In this document: piece by piece, positions 40,093 through 49,548 of the stretch
How the letters are laid out: every line of letters begins with the position of its first letter
Position numbering within the stretch: position 1 is the stretch's first letter
NCBI GenBank assembly: GCA_020632715.1
Contig: JACKFA010000010.1
Coordinates: forward strand, 62,001-126,000
Direction: 5' to 3'
DNA from: Deltaproteobacteria bacterium
GTDB lineage: Bacteria; Myxococcota_A; UBA9042; PHBI01
DNA length: 64,000 bases
Notes under the pieces: model-generated
The model's input: only the letters and a program-made list of their open reading frames with translations
Database searches by the model: none
What the model was told of the DNA's origin: nothing
Made by a program: the position numbers and the translations under genes

Positions 40093-42409
40093 CCCGCTGC
40101 CCGGTCGCGACGTCGATGGCGAAGACGGCGCGCAGCGCGTTCTCCAGCACGTATGCCACCGCGCGATCGCGCATCACGAGCCTGGACGGGTTGCGCAGGA
40201 GCGGGCCGTGATGGGCCGTGCTCGTCGACACGCTGGTTCGAGCGCTCGCGTCCGCAGCTCGGGAGAAGAGGCCGGCGGCGACGCCGTCGTCGCAGACGCC
40301 CCACAGGGTGCCGTCGTCGGAGAAGGCGTGCTCGTAGCACGTGTGGAGCGGGTCGGCCTCGTCGGCGGCCGTCACGGCGCCGTAGGGGAGGGCGACGTAG
40401 ATGGCGCTGGCGGCGTCCAGGGTGATGAGCAGCCTGCTCGAGGCAGGGTCGTGGCTGAACGCGTAGATGCCGTCGCCCATGACCGGGGACGCGATGGCGG
40501 TCCGGTTCCCCTGGGCGTCGACGCGCAGGACGTCGTCGTGGGTGGGGTCCGCGACGTAGGCGGTGGCGCCGTCCACGGCGAGCCGCGTGAACTTGCCGAT
40601 GATCGGGCCGGTGCCGATGTCGTCGGCGCTATGGACCGTGGGCTCTCCCGAGAGGGGGTCGACATGGAGCAATGACCCGCCAGCGCCGCCGCCCGGGCCG
40701 AGCAGCAGGACGACGCTGCTGCCGTCGAAGCCGCAGTCGTACGCAGGCAGCGACGGCAACGCGCCTGCGAGCGGCGTGCGATCCCCTCGGGCGAGGTCGA
40801 TCGTCACGACCTCGAGATCCCCACCGATGGAGACCAGCGTGTCCGGGTCGATGGCAGCCAAGCAAGTGCCGCCCCACAAGCGTGGGCCGCTGCCGACGTG
40901 GGCGACGCTGAGCGGTGCGAGCGCGCCGTCAGAGACCGTGTACCGGAGTACGTCGTCCTCGGCGAGGAGCGCGAGGGTGCCATCGCCGATGGCCACGAGA
41001 TCCGACGGCTGGGAGAGGGCCTCGTTGTTCAGAAGGCGCGTGCGGTCGCCGGAGGTGACGTCGATCGCGATGAGCCCAGCGGCCGAGTCGACCACCAAGA
41101 GCGTGTCGCCCGCGACGTGGACGCCCCTCGGGCTGACAGGACCGACGCCGTCGCCGCGTACGCCGTTCTGCGCGAGGGTGGCGCGGTCGCCGCTGGCGAT
41201 GTCCACGGTGAGGACCCGTCCCGAGGCCGTGGCGACGAGGGTGGTCGCGTCGAGCCAGGCGAGGCCGTAGATGCCCTGGAACGCGGGGCCGACGCCTACG
41301 TTGTCGCTCGAGACGATGGCGCGGTCGCCGGTCGCGACGTCGATGGCGATGACGCTGGTCTCGAGGAGATACGGGTTGCTCGCGACGTAGAGGGTCTGGC
41401 CGGTCGCGTCGAGGATCATGTCCTCCGCGTCCCCAGGGAGGGGGCCGGCGCCGAGCGTGCTCGACGAGACCGGCGTGAGCTGCCCACTCAGCGGGTCGAA
41501 CGCGTCCAACGCGAACGTGGTCTTGCGGGACAGGAGGAGGCGCGACTGGCCGCCGTCCCACACGAGCGAGCGGTAGGAACCGTCGCTGAGGACGTGGCGC
41601 GTGCGCCGTCCCGTGGCGACGTCGATGGCGACGAGCGAAGTGTGGTCGTCGCCGGTGTCCTCCGCGAAGGCGTAGAGCGTGTGCTGGTCGGGATCGTAGG
41701 CCATCCACCGGCTGTCGAGGAAGGCGCCGACGCGCGCGACGGTGAGCCGCTCGTCGACCGCGCCGTCGGGGCCGGACGCGACGATGTCGAGGGCGTTGTC
41801 GCCCTGGTCGAGGGGGACCGTGGCGCGCCAGGTCGCGAAGCCGTCGTCGCTCGTGGCGGCCAGCCCCGCGACGCTGACAGCGGTGACGGATGGTGCGCCG
41901 TTGGTGGTGCCGCGGACGATGACGGCCGTGGCGGACGTGAGCGAGCGGGCTGAAGGGAAGGCGACGTCGAGCTGCGGCGGGTCCGTTGGCAGCTGGACGC
42001 CGCACGCGTCGGCCTGTTCGGCGCAGCCGTCGGCGATGGCGGCTCTGGCGCAGACGATGACGTCCTCGTGTCCGGTGCAGGCGTCGACCAAGCAGGAGAG
42101 CAGGGCGCCGTAGAGGGCGCTGGCGGCATCGGAGGCGCCGTCGTCGCAGGCGGTGACGCAGTCGAGCCCGTCGCAAGCCAGGCCGCAGGCGGCGAGGGCG
42201 GCACACTCGGCCTGCGGGTCCCGCGCGGTGTCGCTGGCGGTGTCGGCGACGCCCGTGTCGGGGGCGGTCGTGTCGGGGGAGCCCGCGTCGACGGTGTCGT
42301 CGAGCGTGTCCGCGATGACCGCGTCGGCGACGTCGGCGGCGTCGCCGACGCAGGCGGCGGGTAGGCCGCAGAGCGCGGCGATGGCGAGGTAGAGCGTTCG
42401 GTCGGGCAT
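40076..42409 (-). CDS. Lipoprotein with repeated VAIDVATGDR-type propeller blades
   Basis: 777 residues; ATG at 42409 with AGGAGT seven bases upstream (the longer 42436 start is less likely). The signal peptide ends LPAAC, an imperfect lipobox with cysteine 20, followed by an Asp/Thr linker (SPDTTAPDTGVADTASDT) and a six-Cys cap (CAALAACGLACDGLDCVTAC). From about residue 240 a blade motif recurs at least six times: LVAIDVATGRR, VIAIDVATGDRAIV, LTVDIASGDRATL, LIAIDVTSGDRTRL, VTIDLARGDRTPL and FAIDVATGQRVIV. This spacing fits a beta-propeller. Function unknown; propellers of this sort often bind partners or polysaccharide. Convergent with the regulator operon. Confidence 0.85.
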   Translation of the reverse strand: MPDRTLYLAIAALCGLPAACVGDAADVADAVIADTLDDTVDAGSPDTTAPDTGVADTASDTARDPQAECAALAACGLACDGLDCVTACDDGASDAASALYGALLSCLVDACTGHEDVIVCARAAIADGCAEQADACGVQLPTDPPQLDVAFPSARSLTSATAVIVRGTTNGAPSVTAVSVAGLAATSDDGFATWRATVPLDQGDNALDIVASGPDGAVDERLTVARVGAFLDSRWMAYDPDQHTLYAFAEDTGDDHTSLVAIDVATGRRTRHVLSDGSYRSLVWDGGQSRLLLSRKTTFALDAFDPLSGQLTPVSSSTLGAGPLPGDAEDMILDATGQTLYVASNPYLLETSVIAIDVATGDRAIVSSDNVGVGPAFQGIYGLAWLDATTLVATASGRVLTVDIASGDRATLAQNGVRGDGVGPVSPRGVHVAGDTLLVVDSAAGLIAIDVTSGDRTRLLNNEALSQPSDLVAIGDGTLALLAEDDVLRYTVSDGALAPLSVAHVGSGPRLWGGTCLAAIDPDTLVSIGGDLEVVTIDLARGDRTPLAGALPSLPAYDCGFDGSSVVLLLGPGGGAGGSLLHVDPLSGEPTVHSADDIGTGPIIGKFTRLAVDGATAYVADPTHDDVLRVDAQGNRTAIASPVMGDGIYAFSHDPASSRLLITLDAASAIYVALPYGAVTAADEADPLHTCYEHAFSDDGTLWGVCDDGVAAGLFSRAADASARTSVSTSTAHHGPLLRNPSRLVMRDRAVAYVLENALRAVFAIDVATGQRVIVSK

Positions 42410-42574
42410 GTGGGACTCCTGGTCGAACGCGTCCATCGTGGCCTGTTTGGCGCCTTCGACCGAGCACTAACCGGTCGGGTAGACGAATTGACCATGGCCG
42501 CTCGACGCTCGATGCGGTGTCATGAAGCTCGCGCGGCCCGCAGACGCGCACTCCTCTCGAGCCCAGGCCAATCG

Positions 42575-44548
42575 ATGCGACGCCCGAACACCAAGGAGCG
42601 GTTCTCGGTCGCGCTGCTCCTCGGCTTCTTCGCCGCGTGCGGCGAGGACGCCGAGCCCGCGGCCGACGCTGGCGTCATCGCCGACACCGCGGACACGCTC
42701 GAATCGTGGTCGGACACCGCCAGCCCGCCCGACACGCTCGCCGGGGCGTCCTCGTGCGGCGCCGCCTTGTCGTGCGCGGTCACGCTCCTGTGCCCGGACG
42801 AGGCCTGCGTCGACGCGTGCAGCGCAGACCTGGCGGGCACCGAGGAGGCGCGCTTCGACGCGCTCTTCCAGTGCATGCAGACGTTCTGCGGCGCCTTCCC
42901 CACGCCAGCGTGCTACCTGGACGCCAGCGCCGCCTGCCAGAGCGAGCGCCACGCGTGCGACGGCGGCGGCTGCATCGCGCAATGCGACGGCAAGGTCTGC
43001 GGCTCCGACAACTGCGGTGGGAGCTGCGGCGGCTGCCCGGACACGCAGTTCTGCGAGGGCGGGCAGTGCGTGCCGGGGGCGCAGGACGGCTGCGCCGACA
43101 TCTACGCGTGCGCCCGCGCTTGCGGCGACCAGAGCTGTGTCTTCCTCTGCCTCGAGGAGGGCGATCCCGTCGCGAGAGCCCTCTTCGAGCCGCTGTTGGA
43201 CTGCGTCGTCGACGCGTGCGGGGTGACGCCGACCGCCGACTGCATCGAGGCCGCGCTCGACGGCGTGTGCATCGTCGACGCCGCGCGCTGCGGGGTCTCC
43301 GCCAACTGCGCGCCCGAGGGCCCGCCCACGTGCTGCGGCGACGACGTGTGCAGCGCGCAGTGTGGGACCCCGACGCGCGTCGAGACCTGCGCGCACGGCT
43401 GCGACGGCGGCACGTGCCGCACATCGGCTGCGTGTCAGCCCGACTGCGCCGGCAAGACCTGCGGCTCCGACGGCTGTGGCGGCAGCTGCGGGACCTGCCA
43501 GGGCGCCGAGACGTGCAACGGCACGACGCAGACGTGCGGCTGCGCGCCCGAGGCCAGCAAGGGCTGCTGCGGCGACGCGGTCTGTTGGTTCGACGCCTGC
43601 GGCAACCAGGGCGCCGTCATCGCCACCTGCCAGCCGGGCGGTCCGGGCAAGGAGGCGTTCTGCCACGACGGCATGTGCTGCTCGGCGACCGCGTACTGCC
43701 ATGCGTCGGGCGACCTGTGGATCGATCTCGCCACGTGCGCCGAGCCCGGTGGGCTCTCGGGGACGTTCGCCGAGCCGCGGGCGGTCGAGGACTGCGGGCC
43801 GACCGGCTGCTCGACCGTGAACGGGGTCGCCCGGTGTGGTTGCACCCCGCAGTGCGCTGGCAAGGCGTGCGGCGACAACGGCTGCGGCGGGGTTTGCGGC
43901 ACCTGCGCGGGCGGGACGTGCGTCGGCGGGCAGTGCCAGTGCGCGGCGAGCTGCGCGGGGACGTGTGCCTCCGACGGGTGCGGTGGGAGCTGCGCGGCCG
44001 TGTGCCCGGCGAACAGCAGCTGCTCGGACGCGGGCACGACCTGCGTGTGCAATCCGGGGTTCGTACCGAATCTGGCGTCCACGGCGTGCGTGGCGCTCGG
44101 GGCTGCGTGCGACCCGACGAACCCGAGCTTGTCCATCGGCTACTGCACGAGCTCGGCGACGTGGGTGCGCTGCGACCCGGTGGTCGGGCTCGTCGCGGTG
44201 GACTGCCCGAGCGCGTTCGGGACGAGCTGCTTCGCGCTGGCCTCGGGCGACCCAGAGGGCGCGTGTGCGTGCGGCGCCCTCACGGAGCAGGGCGCCTGTC
44301 TCGATCACCGAGGCTACGACGGGGTCGACAGCAAGTTCGTCTGCGTGGGCGGCCTCGTGTCCGTGGGCGATAGTTGCCGGCAGTACGCCAACGGCCGCTG
44401 CGGCGCGCTCGTGTCGAGCTCTGGCAGTGGGTCGACGTGCCTGTGCGGGCCGTGCAGCCAGCCGCTCGCGGGGCTCGGGTGCCAGGCGGCTTGCGCGCCG
44501 GCCGAATGCTGGCAGTCGAGCAATGGCTATCTCCACCAATGTCAGTGA
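42575..44548 (+). CDS. Cys-rich lipoprotein with CGxDGCGGxCGxC modules, operon head
   Basis: 657 residues. ATG at 42575; lipobox FAAC, lipidated cysteine at residue 22, then a short Asp/Ala/Thr linker. The body is Cys-dense. Four copies of the module (K)xCGxDGCGGxCGxC occur: KVCGSDNCGGSCGGC, KTCGSDGCGGSCGTC, KACGDNGCGGVCGTC and TCASDGCGGSCAAVC. Between them are longer Cys-paired segments (ACARACGDQSCVFLCLEEGD) resembling the cap of the divergent 40076 lipoprotein. The same module is found in the 54121 and 57681 genes. It is presumably disulphide-stapled outside the cytoplasm. Two lipoprotein genes follow closely on the same strand. Confidence 0.85.
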   Translation: MRRPNTKERFSVALLLGFFAACGEDAEPAADAGVIADTADTLESWSDTASPPDTLAGASSCGAALSCAVTLLCPDEACVDACSADLAGTEEARFDALFQCMQTFCGAFPTPACYLDASAACQSERHACDGGGCIAQCDGKVCGSDNCGGSCGGCPDTQFCEGGQCVPGAQDGCADIYACARACGDQSCVFLCLEEGDPVARALFEPLLDCVVDACGVTPTADCIEAALDGVCIVDAARCGVSANCAPEGPPTCCGDDVCSAQCGTPTRVETCAHGCDGGTCRTSAACQPDCAGKTCGSDGCGGSCGTCQGAETCNGTTQTCGCAPEASKGCCGDAVCWFDACGNQGAVIATCQPGGPGKEAFCHDGMCCSATAYCHASGDLWIDLATCAEPGGLSGTFAEPRAVEDCGPTGCSTVNGVARCGCTPQCAGKACGDNGCGGVCGTCAGGTCVGGQCQCAASCAGTCASDGCGGSCAAVCPANSSCSDAGTTCVCNPGFVPNLASTACVALGAACDPTNPSLSIGYCTSSATWVRCDPVVGLVAVDCPSAFGTSCFALASGDPEGACACGALTEQGACLDHRGYDGVDSKFVCVGGLVSVGDSCRQYANGRCGALVSSSGSGSTCLCGPCSQPLAGLGCQAACAPAECWQSSNGYLHQCQ

Positions 44549-44556
44549 GGGGACGC

Positions 44557-45396
44557 ATGCGCTGGGTCGTGCCTGTGCTCATGACAATGCTCGGACTGAC
44601 CGCATGCGGAGGCAGCTTCGGCGAGTACAACCGCATGGCGGTCCTGGCCGAGGAGCTGGACCCACAGTTCGAGACGCGACTTCGCAGCGCCGAGGTCGTC
44701 TACGTGCGCGAGCTCTTCGTGTGGACACTGAGCTTCCCGCCGGAGCCGACGCTGATCTGGCAGAGCTACGAGGCCCGTTGGCGCAACGACTTTGCGCATC
44801 GCCTCGAGGTCTACTGGCGTGAGCAGAAGGTGGCGGCGCGGCTCGTGATGCTGCCCGACGACGCCCCGGACCCACCTGGCCTGGTCGTGCGGCCGGTGGT
44901 CCACGCGGTGATGACGGTGGACGGCGGCTGGAGCTATGCCACGGTGGACATCGTCGATGGCGTGACGGGGGGCGAGGTCTACTTCGCGCGCGTCGATCTG
45001 CCCGCGGTCGTCGGCAGATTCGAGTCGCGCAGGTTGTTCCCGCGCGAAGGCTCGGCATACGATCAGGCCATCGCGAACGCGCACCTGGCGTGGGCGCTGC
45101 CAGCGTTGATGCGGACCGGCGTGCTGCCGCGCCCAGGGATTGGGCGGCCGTCGACGTGGCCCCTGGGCCAGTATGTCGCAGCGGAGGCGGAGTCGTTCTA
45201 TTGGCGCGACCGGATGCGCGCGCTGCCCGAGGGCGCGTCACCCGCGCAACGGTACCTGGAGCGCGCCGCAGATGCGGTGGTGCGGCAGGCGGCGCTCCTC
45301 GACGAGCTGTCGGCGTCATGCAGACATGGCGGCGCGCTCACCGACGTATGTGTCTCCGCAGAGAGCCGTCGCTTGGGTCGCGAGGTGAGCCGATGA
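44557..45396 (+). CDS. Lipoprotein, unknown function
   Basis: 279 residues from ATG at 44557, chosen because AGGGG lies five bases before it; an ATG at 44539 inside the previous gene adds six residues. Lipobox LTAC, cysteine at residue 17. The mature part has alternating strands and helices (VYVRELFVWTLSFPPEPTLI; VVHAVMTVDGGWSYATVDIV) and a helix-rich C-terminus. The central layout recalls outer-membrane-associated DUF4410-like lipoproteins but I cannot assign it. Eight bases after the Cys-rich gene's stop and overlapping the next start by four bases, so the three form an operon. Confidence 0.75.
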   Translation: MRWVVPVLMTMLGLTACGGSFGEYNRMAVLAEELDPQFETRLRSAEVVYVRELFVWTLSFPPEPTLIWQSYEARWRNDFAHRLEVYWREQKVAARLVMLPDDAPDPPGLVVRPVVHAVMTVDGGWSYATVDIVDGVTGGEVYFARVDLPAVVGRFESRRLFPREGSAYDQAIANAHLAWALPALMRTGVLPRPGIGRPSTWPLGQYVAAEAESFYWRDRMRALPEGASPAQRYLERAADAVVRQAALLDELSASCRHGGALTDVCVSAESRRLGREVSR

Positions 45397-46202
45397 CGCC
45401 GACGACGCCGAGAAGGGTCGCGACCGCGATCGCCGTGGCCGCCGCAGCGCTCGGGGGTGCGGGCGGGTGGATCGCATGCGGTGGGAGCAATAGCGTGCGG
45501 TCTGCGTACCACGACACACCCTACTTTGTGGCGCGTGGACGCTACGCGCCGCGGGAGGCGCTGCCGGCCGCCACCGACGACGGCGCTCGCGCGCTTCGAG
45601 ACCAGGGCTGGGTCGATATCGGCACTCTGTACGTCGATGGGACCGGCGCCCCGGACTCGGTCGAGAGGCTCTTCCTGGAGGCGGCCGCGCGGCGCGGCGC
45701 GGAGCGTGTCCAGGTGCTCCAGCGCGGGGCTGGGTTTCTGCCGAAGGCGAACTGGGCGGTTGGCGGGGTGCTCTGGCGCCATGCCCCGGAGTCGCGTTGG
45801 GCTGCCTCGAGCGCGGTATTTCCAGAGCGATACGACGAGCTGATGGATTCACATACGGCGGTGTCGTTCCAGACCCTCGATGTGCAGTGTCGCGCGGGGC
45901 ACGCGATCGCGTGCGCCACGATCGCGGCGGCGCTGGGGCGCAAGGACGGGCGGCTGCGCGACCGGCTGTGGTCCTATCGGCTGGACGACTATCTAGCGCG
46001 GGTGATGGTGCTGGCTACGTGGCACTGTGAGCGTGCCGATACGGACCCGTATTGCCGGTTCGGGGCGCAGGCGGCAGCCGACATCGCGACGCCGGACGTG
46101 GCGCTGGCGGTCCGGTTGGCGCGCATCGGGTGTGATGGCGGGGACGCGGTGGCGTGCGAGCTGGCTGCGGCGTTGGCCGCCCCCGGCCGCAAGCTCGACT
46201 GA
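45393..46202 (+). CDS. Lipoprotein with Sel1/TPR-like Cys pairs
   Basis: 269 residues; ATG at 45393 overlaps the previous stop (ATGA), with GCGAGGTGA before it. The signal peptide ends WIAC, lipidated cysteine near residue 29. The C-terminal ~110 residues contain spaced Cys pairs with small-residue helices (DVQCRAGHAIACATIAAALG; IGCDGGDAVACELAAALAAP), the pattern of secreted Sel1-like repeats in which Cys pairs staple helical hairpins. Upstream ~140 residues are unassigned. It ends the three-gene lipoprotein operon; a long palindrome follows immediately. Confidence 0.75.
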   Translation: MTPTTPRRVATAIAVAAAALGGAGGWIACGGSNSVRSAYHDTPYFVARGRYAPREALPAATDDGARALRDQGWVDIGTLYVDGTGAPDSVERLFLEAAARRGAERVQVLQRGAGFLPKANWAVGGVLWRHAPESRWAASSAVFPERYDELMDSHTAVSFQTLDVQCRAGHAIACATIAAALGRKDGRLRDRLWSYRLDDYLARVMVLATWHCERADTDPYCRFGAQAAADIATPDVALAVRLARIGCDGGDAVACELAAALAAPGRKLD

Positions 46203-46357
46203 CCCAGTGTTCGGTCGCGTCGACCCACGCTCGCCGGCGCTCGACGTCCCTCGGAGCGTTGGGCAGCCTCGACGTGGTCCGACCACGCCTTCGACTGCCC
46301 GCGTCCCGAGGACGCCGATCGCTCGCCGACGGTGAGCGGACCCAACCGAACACTGGG
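46203..46357. repeat. 155-bp palindromic element
   Basis: Perfect 12-base terminal arms (CCCAGTGTTCGG and CCGAACACTGGG) enclose an imperfect palindrome that stays alignable to its own reverse complement to the centre (CGTGGTC-C-GACCACG near 46277). It starts one base after the 45393 gene and lies between convergent genes. It looks like a MITE-type or long hairpin element; no target-site duplication was identified. Confidence 0.65.
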
Positions 46358-46429
46358 GTTGGCCGGGGTCGTTTCCGGCGCTCGGGCCGAGCACGCGCAC
46401 GGGGTCGCCGTCGAGCGCGGGCTCGCCGG

Positions 46430-48739
46430 CTACTCCTCCCAGCAGGTGTAGCCGTAGATCGTCGTCCCGTCGGCGTCGACCTCGGTCAGGACGTTGCCGA
46501 AGCCGTCCGTCGTGCGCTCGTAGGTGGGCCCGTCCGCGCAGACGTGGGCGACGCGCACGCCCTCCACGACGTAGTCGGCGTAGGGGCGCTGGAAGCTCGG
46601 GCTCAGACACGGCGGCTCGCCGATCGTCACCACGAGCTGGGTCTGCTTCTCGACGAGCCGACCCTCATAGACCGTCTCGCAGCCGGTCTCGGGGTCGATC
46701 GCGGCCAGGCGGCCACCGTCCTGCGCATAGATCGTGGCCTCGCCGCCGACGCGCGCGGTCACCTCGCCGTCGCCGGTCACCGACCACGAGCTGACGATCG
46801 GCTGGGCGAGCGGTGAGCCGGCCAGATCGACCTGGACGAACGTCGTCTGGGCCAGGGCGCCGGTGGCGGTGTCGTACGTGAAGTCGACGTTCGCGTTGAA
46901 GGTCAGCGCGGCGGGGGCGCGTCGCTCGATCCGCGCGAGCTTGCCGGCGGCGGGGCCGCTGCTCACGTAGGTGTAGCTCGTGTCCTCCTGGATCGACCCG
47001 TCCGCGGTCGCCGTCCGCCACACGCGCACCACGCGCTCGCCCGCCGCGTCGTAGGCGTAGCGCTCCACATAGCCCCGCGACGCACCGGACAGGAACGGCT
47101 CGTGGGACGCGTAGCGGCCGTCCGCGACCTCGACCCGCACGACGCTGTCGCCGCAGTAGACCGCCGACACCTCGGTGATGAGCCCGTCGTCGTCGTAGGT
47201 GACCGTCGACGGCGTGCCGAGGCCCTCCTCGAGCGGGGTGTCGTTCAGGACCGAGACGAGGCGCCCGGCGTCGTCGTAGCCCATGAACCGCGTCACGACC
47301 TCCTCGTTGCCGCGGATGACCGCCTTGGTCGCGCGTCCGTCGGCGTCGTACGCGAAGCGGGTGAGGGACGTCGTGATGCCGAGGTCGCCTACGTGGCGCA
47401 CGGTGCAAGGGCCTGGGTACGCGCGGGTCGTCGGGCCGACGTCCACGTTCGGCGGTGGCTCGGGCAGGGGCGGCAGCGTGGCGTCGTCCGGCCAGCAGTC
47501 GAACGCGTACGCGATGTCGAGCACGCGCCCGTCGGAGAGCCCCGTGGTCCCCGACACCCAGCGCCCGTCGTCGTCGCGGACGACCTCGGTGAAGACGTCG
47601 AAGCCGCACGTGGAGGCGAGGAGGCTGTCCTCGAAGAGCCCGCGCGAGCCGGCCGTCCCGTACCCGGGCGCGCCCTCGAACGCGGCGAGCGAGCCGTAGG
47701 GGATCTGCTGGACCCTGTAGATCGCCCACGCCTGCCCCTCGCGCACCGTGGCGCTGTCGTACGTGACGCGACACCAGTCCTGCTCGACGCTGCGGCTGCG
47801 GAGCTCCGTGACCGTGCCCTGGTCGTAGGTGAAGGTCGGCCGGCTCCTCGAGGACGAGTAGTCGTCGAAGAACGGGAACCCGTCGGCGACCCGTTGGGGG
47901 CGGTCCCGCGCGTCGCGGATCCACGCGAAGGAGCGCTTCGTGGTGTAGGGCGCGTCGTCGGCGCGCTTCCGGATCTCGACGCTCTCCGCGTCGAGGCGGC
48001 GCTCGGCGTCGTAGGTGTAGCGCACGACGGTGTAGAGATCGGGGCCGGTCGGGGTGATGCGCTCGGCGACGAGGCCGGCCCACGGGCTGTCGTCCGGGTA
48101 GTACGTGAAGCGGGCCTCGGACTCGCCGTCGATGGTCAACTCGAGGAGCCTCCCGGTCGCCTCGTCCCAGGTCGCGTCGAACCGCTCGTAGAGCTCGCCG
48201 TTCGCGTAGGCGAGGAAGCTCAGGAGTCGCTCCCCGTCCCAGGCGAGCTCGAAGCGCTCGATCTCGACCGGGGCGCCGGCGTCGTCGGTGCCCCAGGCCT
48301 GCGACAGCGTGAGGTTCCCGTCGTCGTCGTAGGCGTAGGTGCGGTCGATCGAGGGCGCCGCGCCGTCGACGGAGAAGCGCAGGCGCGTGAGACGCCCGGC
48401 GTCGTCGCGGTCCCATTGGTGCAGGAGCTCGCCGAGCGCGGCGTCCGGGGTGTCCGTGGGCACGCGATGGAGCGCGATCCGGCGGCCGGCGTCGTCGAAG
48501 GTGTTCGTCAGCGTGGCGACGTGGACGCCGTCGATGGACAGGGTCGCCGAGCACCAGTCCGCGCCGTGGATGACGGGCCCCTGCGCGACGGTGTCCACCT
48601 CGGAGACGCCGCTGTCGCCTGCGTCTCCGCCGCTCGTGTCGGCGGCGTCGGTCGGTCCCGAGCCGTCGCTGTCGTCATGAGCCTCGGAGCCGCACGCGCA
48701 GAGCGCGAAGAGCATCGACGCGAACGCGGTTCGCCACAT
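46430..48739 (-). CDS. Lipoprotein with YD/RHS-like repeats
   Basis: 769 residues from ATG at 48739, preceded by GAGGAGG. Lipobox LCAC, lipidated cysteine at residue 16, then a short Asp/Ser/Thr linker. The whole body is made of YD-type repeats: TNTFDDAGRRIALHRV, RTYAYDDDGNLTLSQAW, VRYTYDAERRLDAESVE, TRFAYDADGRATKAVI, VTYDDDGLITEVSAVY and so on to the end. Such repeats form a spiralling beta-shell in RHS/teneurin proteins. Here there is no polymorphic toxin domain or cleavage motif at the C-terminus (it ends YGYTCWEE), so it is a repeat-only lipoprotein rather than an RHS toxin. Convergent with the lipoprotein operon. Confidence 0.85.
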   Translation of the reverse strand: MWRTAFASMLFALCACGSEAHDDSDGSGPTDAADTSGGDAGDSGVSEVDTVAQGPVIHGADWCSATLSIDGVHVATLTNTFDDAGRRIALHRVPTDTPDAALGELLHQWDRDDAGRLTRLRFSVDGAAPSIDRTYAYDDDGNLTLSQAWGTDDAGAPVEIERFELAWDGERLLSFLAYANGELYERFDATWDEATGRLLELTIDGESEARFTYYPDDSPWAGLVAERITPTGPDLYTVVRYTYDAERRLDAESVEIRKRADDAPYTTKRSFAWIRDARDRPQRVADGFPFFDDYSSSRSRPTFTYDQGTVTELRSRSVEQDWCRVTYDSATVREGQAWAIYRVQQIPYGSLAAFEGAPGYGTAGSRGLFEDSLLASTCGFDVFTEVVRDDDGRWVSGTTGLSDGRVLDIAYAFDCWPDDATLPPLPEPPPNVDVGPTTRAYPGPCTVRHVGDLGITTSLTRFAYDADGRATKAVIRGNEEVVTRFMGYDDAGRLVSVLNDTPLEEGLGTPSTVTYDDDGLITEVSAVYCGDSVVRVEVADGRYASHEPFLSGASRGYVERYAYDAAGERVVRVWRTATADGSIQEDTSYTYVSSGPAAGKLARIERRAPAALTFNANVDFTYDTATGALAQTTFVQVDLAGSPLAQPIVSSWSVTGDGEVTARVGGEATIYAQDGGRLAAIDPETGCETVYEGRLVEKQTQLVVTIGEPPCLSPSFQRPYADYVVEGVRVAHVCADGPTYERTTDGFGNVLTEVDADGTTIYGYTCWEE

Positions 48740-48943
48740 CACGACCTCCTCGAATGGTCGATTCAATTGCCGGTGGTCCGACCATAGCCGTTCCGCCGCC
48801 GGGGCAAAACCCCACGCGACGACGCCACGCCGACGCGCTCGGCCCGGTCGCACGCGTGAACCCGGCGGTCGTCCCGGCCCCGCGGCTCGCGGCGCGCGGC
48901 GGGATCGGCTACGACGGGAGGGCTTCACGCCCGCGAGGTGCCC

Positions 48944-49333
48944 ATGACCGATCGCCGACACGTCTCCTCCGGCTCGCCCTTCGAGCCCCGCTACGGCTTC
49001 TCGCGCGCCCTGCGCGTCGGCGACCGGGTGCTCGTCGCCGGGACGGCGCCGATCTGGCCCGACGGGAGCTGCCCCGACGACGCCGGCGCGCAGGCGCGGC
49101 GCTGCTTCGCGATCATCACGGCGGCGCTCGCCGAGGTGGGGGCGGGCCCCGACGACGTGGTGCGCACGCGCATGTTCATCACGGACCCGGCCGACGCGGA
49201 CGCCGTCGGCGCCGCGCACGGCGAGGTCTTCGCCGCCGCGAGGCCCGTCGCGACGATGGTCGTCGTGGCGGCGCTCCTCGACCCGCGCTGGCGCGTCGAG
49301 ATCGAGGCCGAGGCGATCGTCGTCGGCGGCTGA
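48944..49333 (+). CDS. RidA/YjgF-family protein
   Basis: 129 residues from ATG at 48944 (GTG at 48938 adds two). Family features: FEPRYGFSRALRVGDRVLVA near the start, ALAEVGAGPDDVVRTRMFIT in the middle and VEIEAEAIVVGG at the end; the arginine in VRTRMF corresponds to the substrate-carboxylate arginine of active RidA enamine/imine deaminases. It is cytosolic, likely trimeric. Active RidA hydrolyses reactive 2-aminoacrylate; other family members differ. A 69-base copy of its 3' end is found at 54043. It stands alone between the YD-repeat lipoproteins, followed by a palindromic repeat. Confidence 0.9.
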   Translation: MTDRRHVSSGSPFEPRYGFSRALRVGDRVLVAGTAPIWPDGSCPDDAGAQARRCFAIITAALAEVGAGPDDVVRTRMFITDPADADAVGAAHGEVFAAARPVATMVVVAALLDPRWRVEIEAEAIVVGG

Positions 49334-49358
49334 TTCTCCCGTCGCCAGGCTTGCTCTT

Positions 49359-49433
49359 GTGGTCTCAGGCGGCTCCGCTCGTCGGTCACGTACCTCGGGT
49401 ACGCTCCCGCCTCGCGTAGCCACCTGCGACCAC
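49359..49433. repeat. 75-bp imperfect palindrome
   Basis: GTGGTCTCAGGCGGCTCCGC at the left end pairs with GCGTAGCCACCTGCGACCAC at the right end, and GTACC/GGTAC flank a central TCG. It begins 26 bases after the RidA stop and may terminate it. Confidence 0.6.
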
Positions 49434-49548
49434 GACGCCGCGCCTGGCTCGGTCCGAATTTCCCCGAGCGCTGCTAGCGGACGGCGCGAGGGGTCCATAC
49501 CCTGTGTCGCCTTCGGTCGCGGCCGCCAGTGAAGCCAATGAGGTCGGG

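Noticed and set aside
46430..48739. RHS polymorphic toxin with immunity gene.
   Set aside because: The C-terminus has only YD repeats, with no toxin domain, cleavage motif or small immunity gene beside it.
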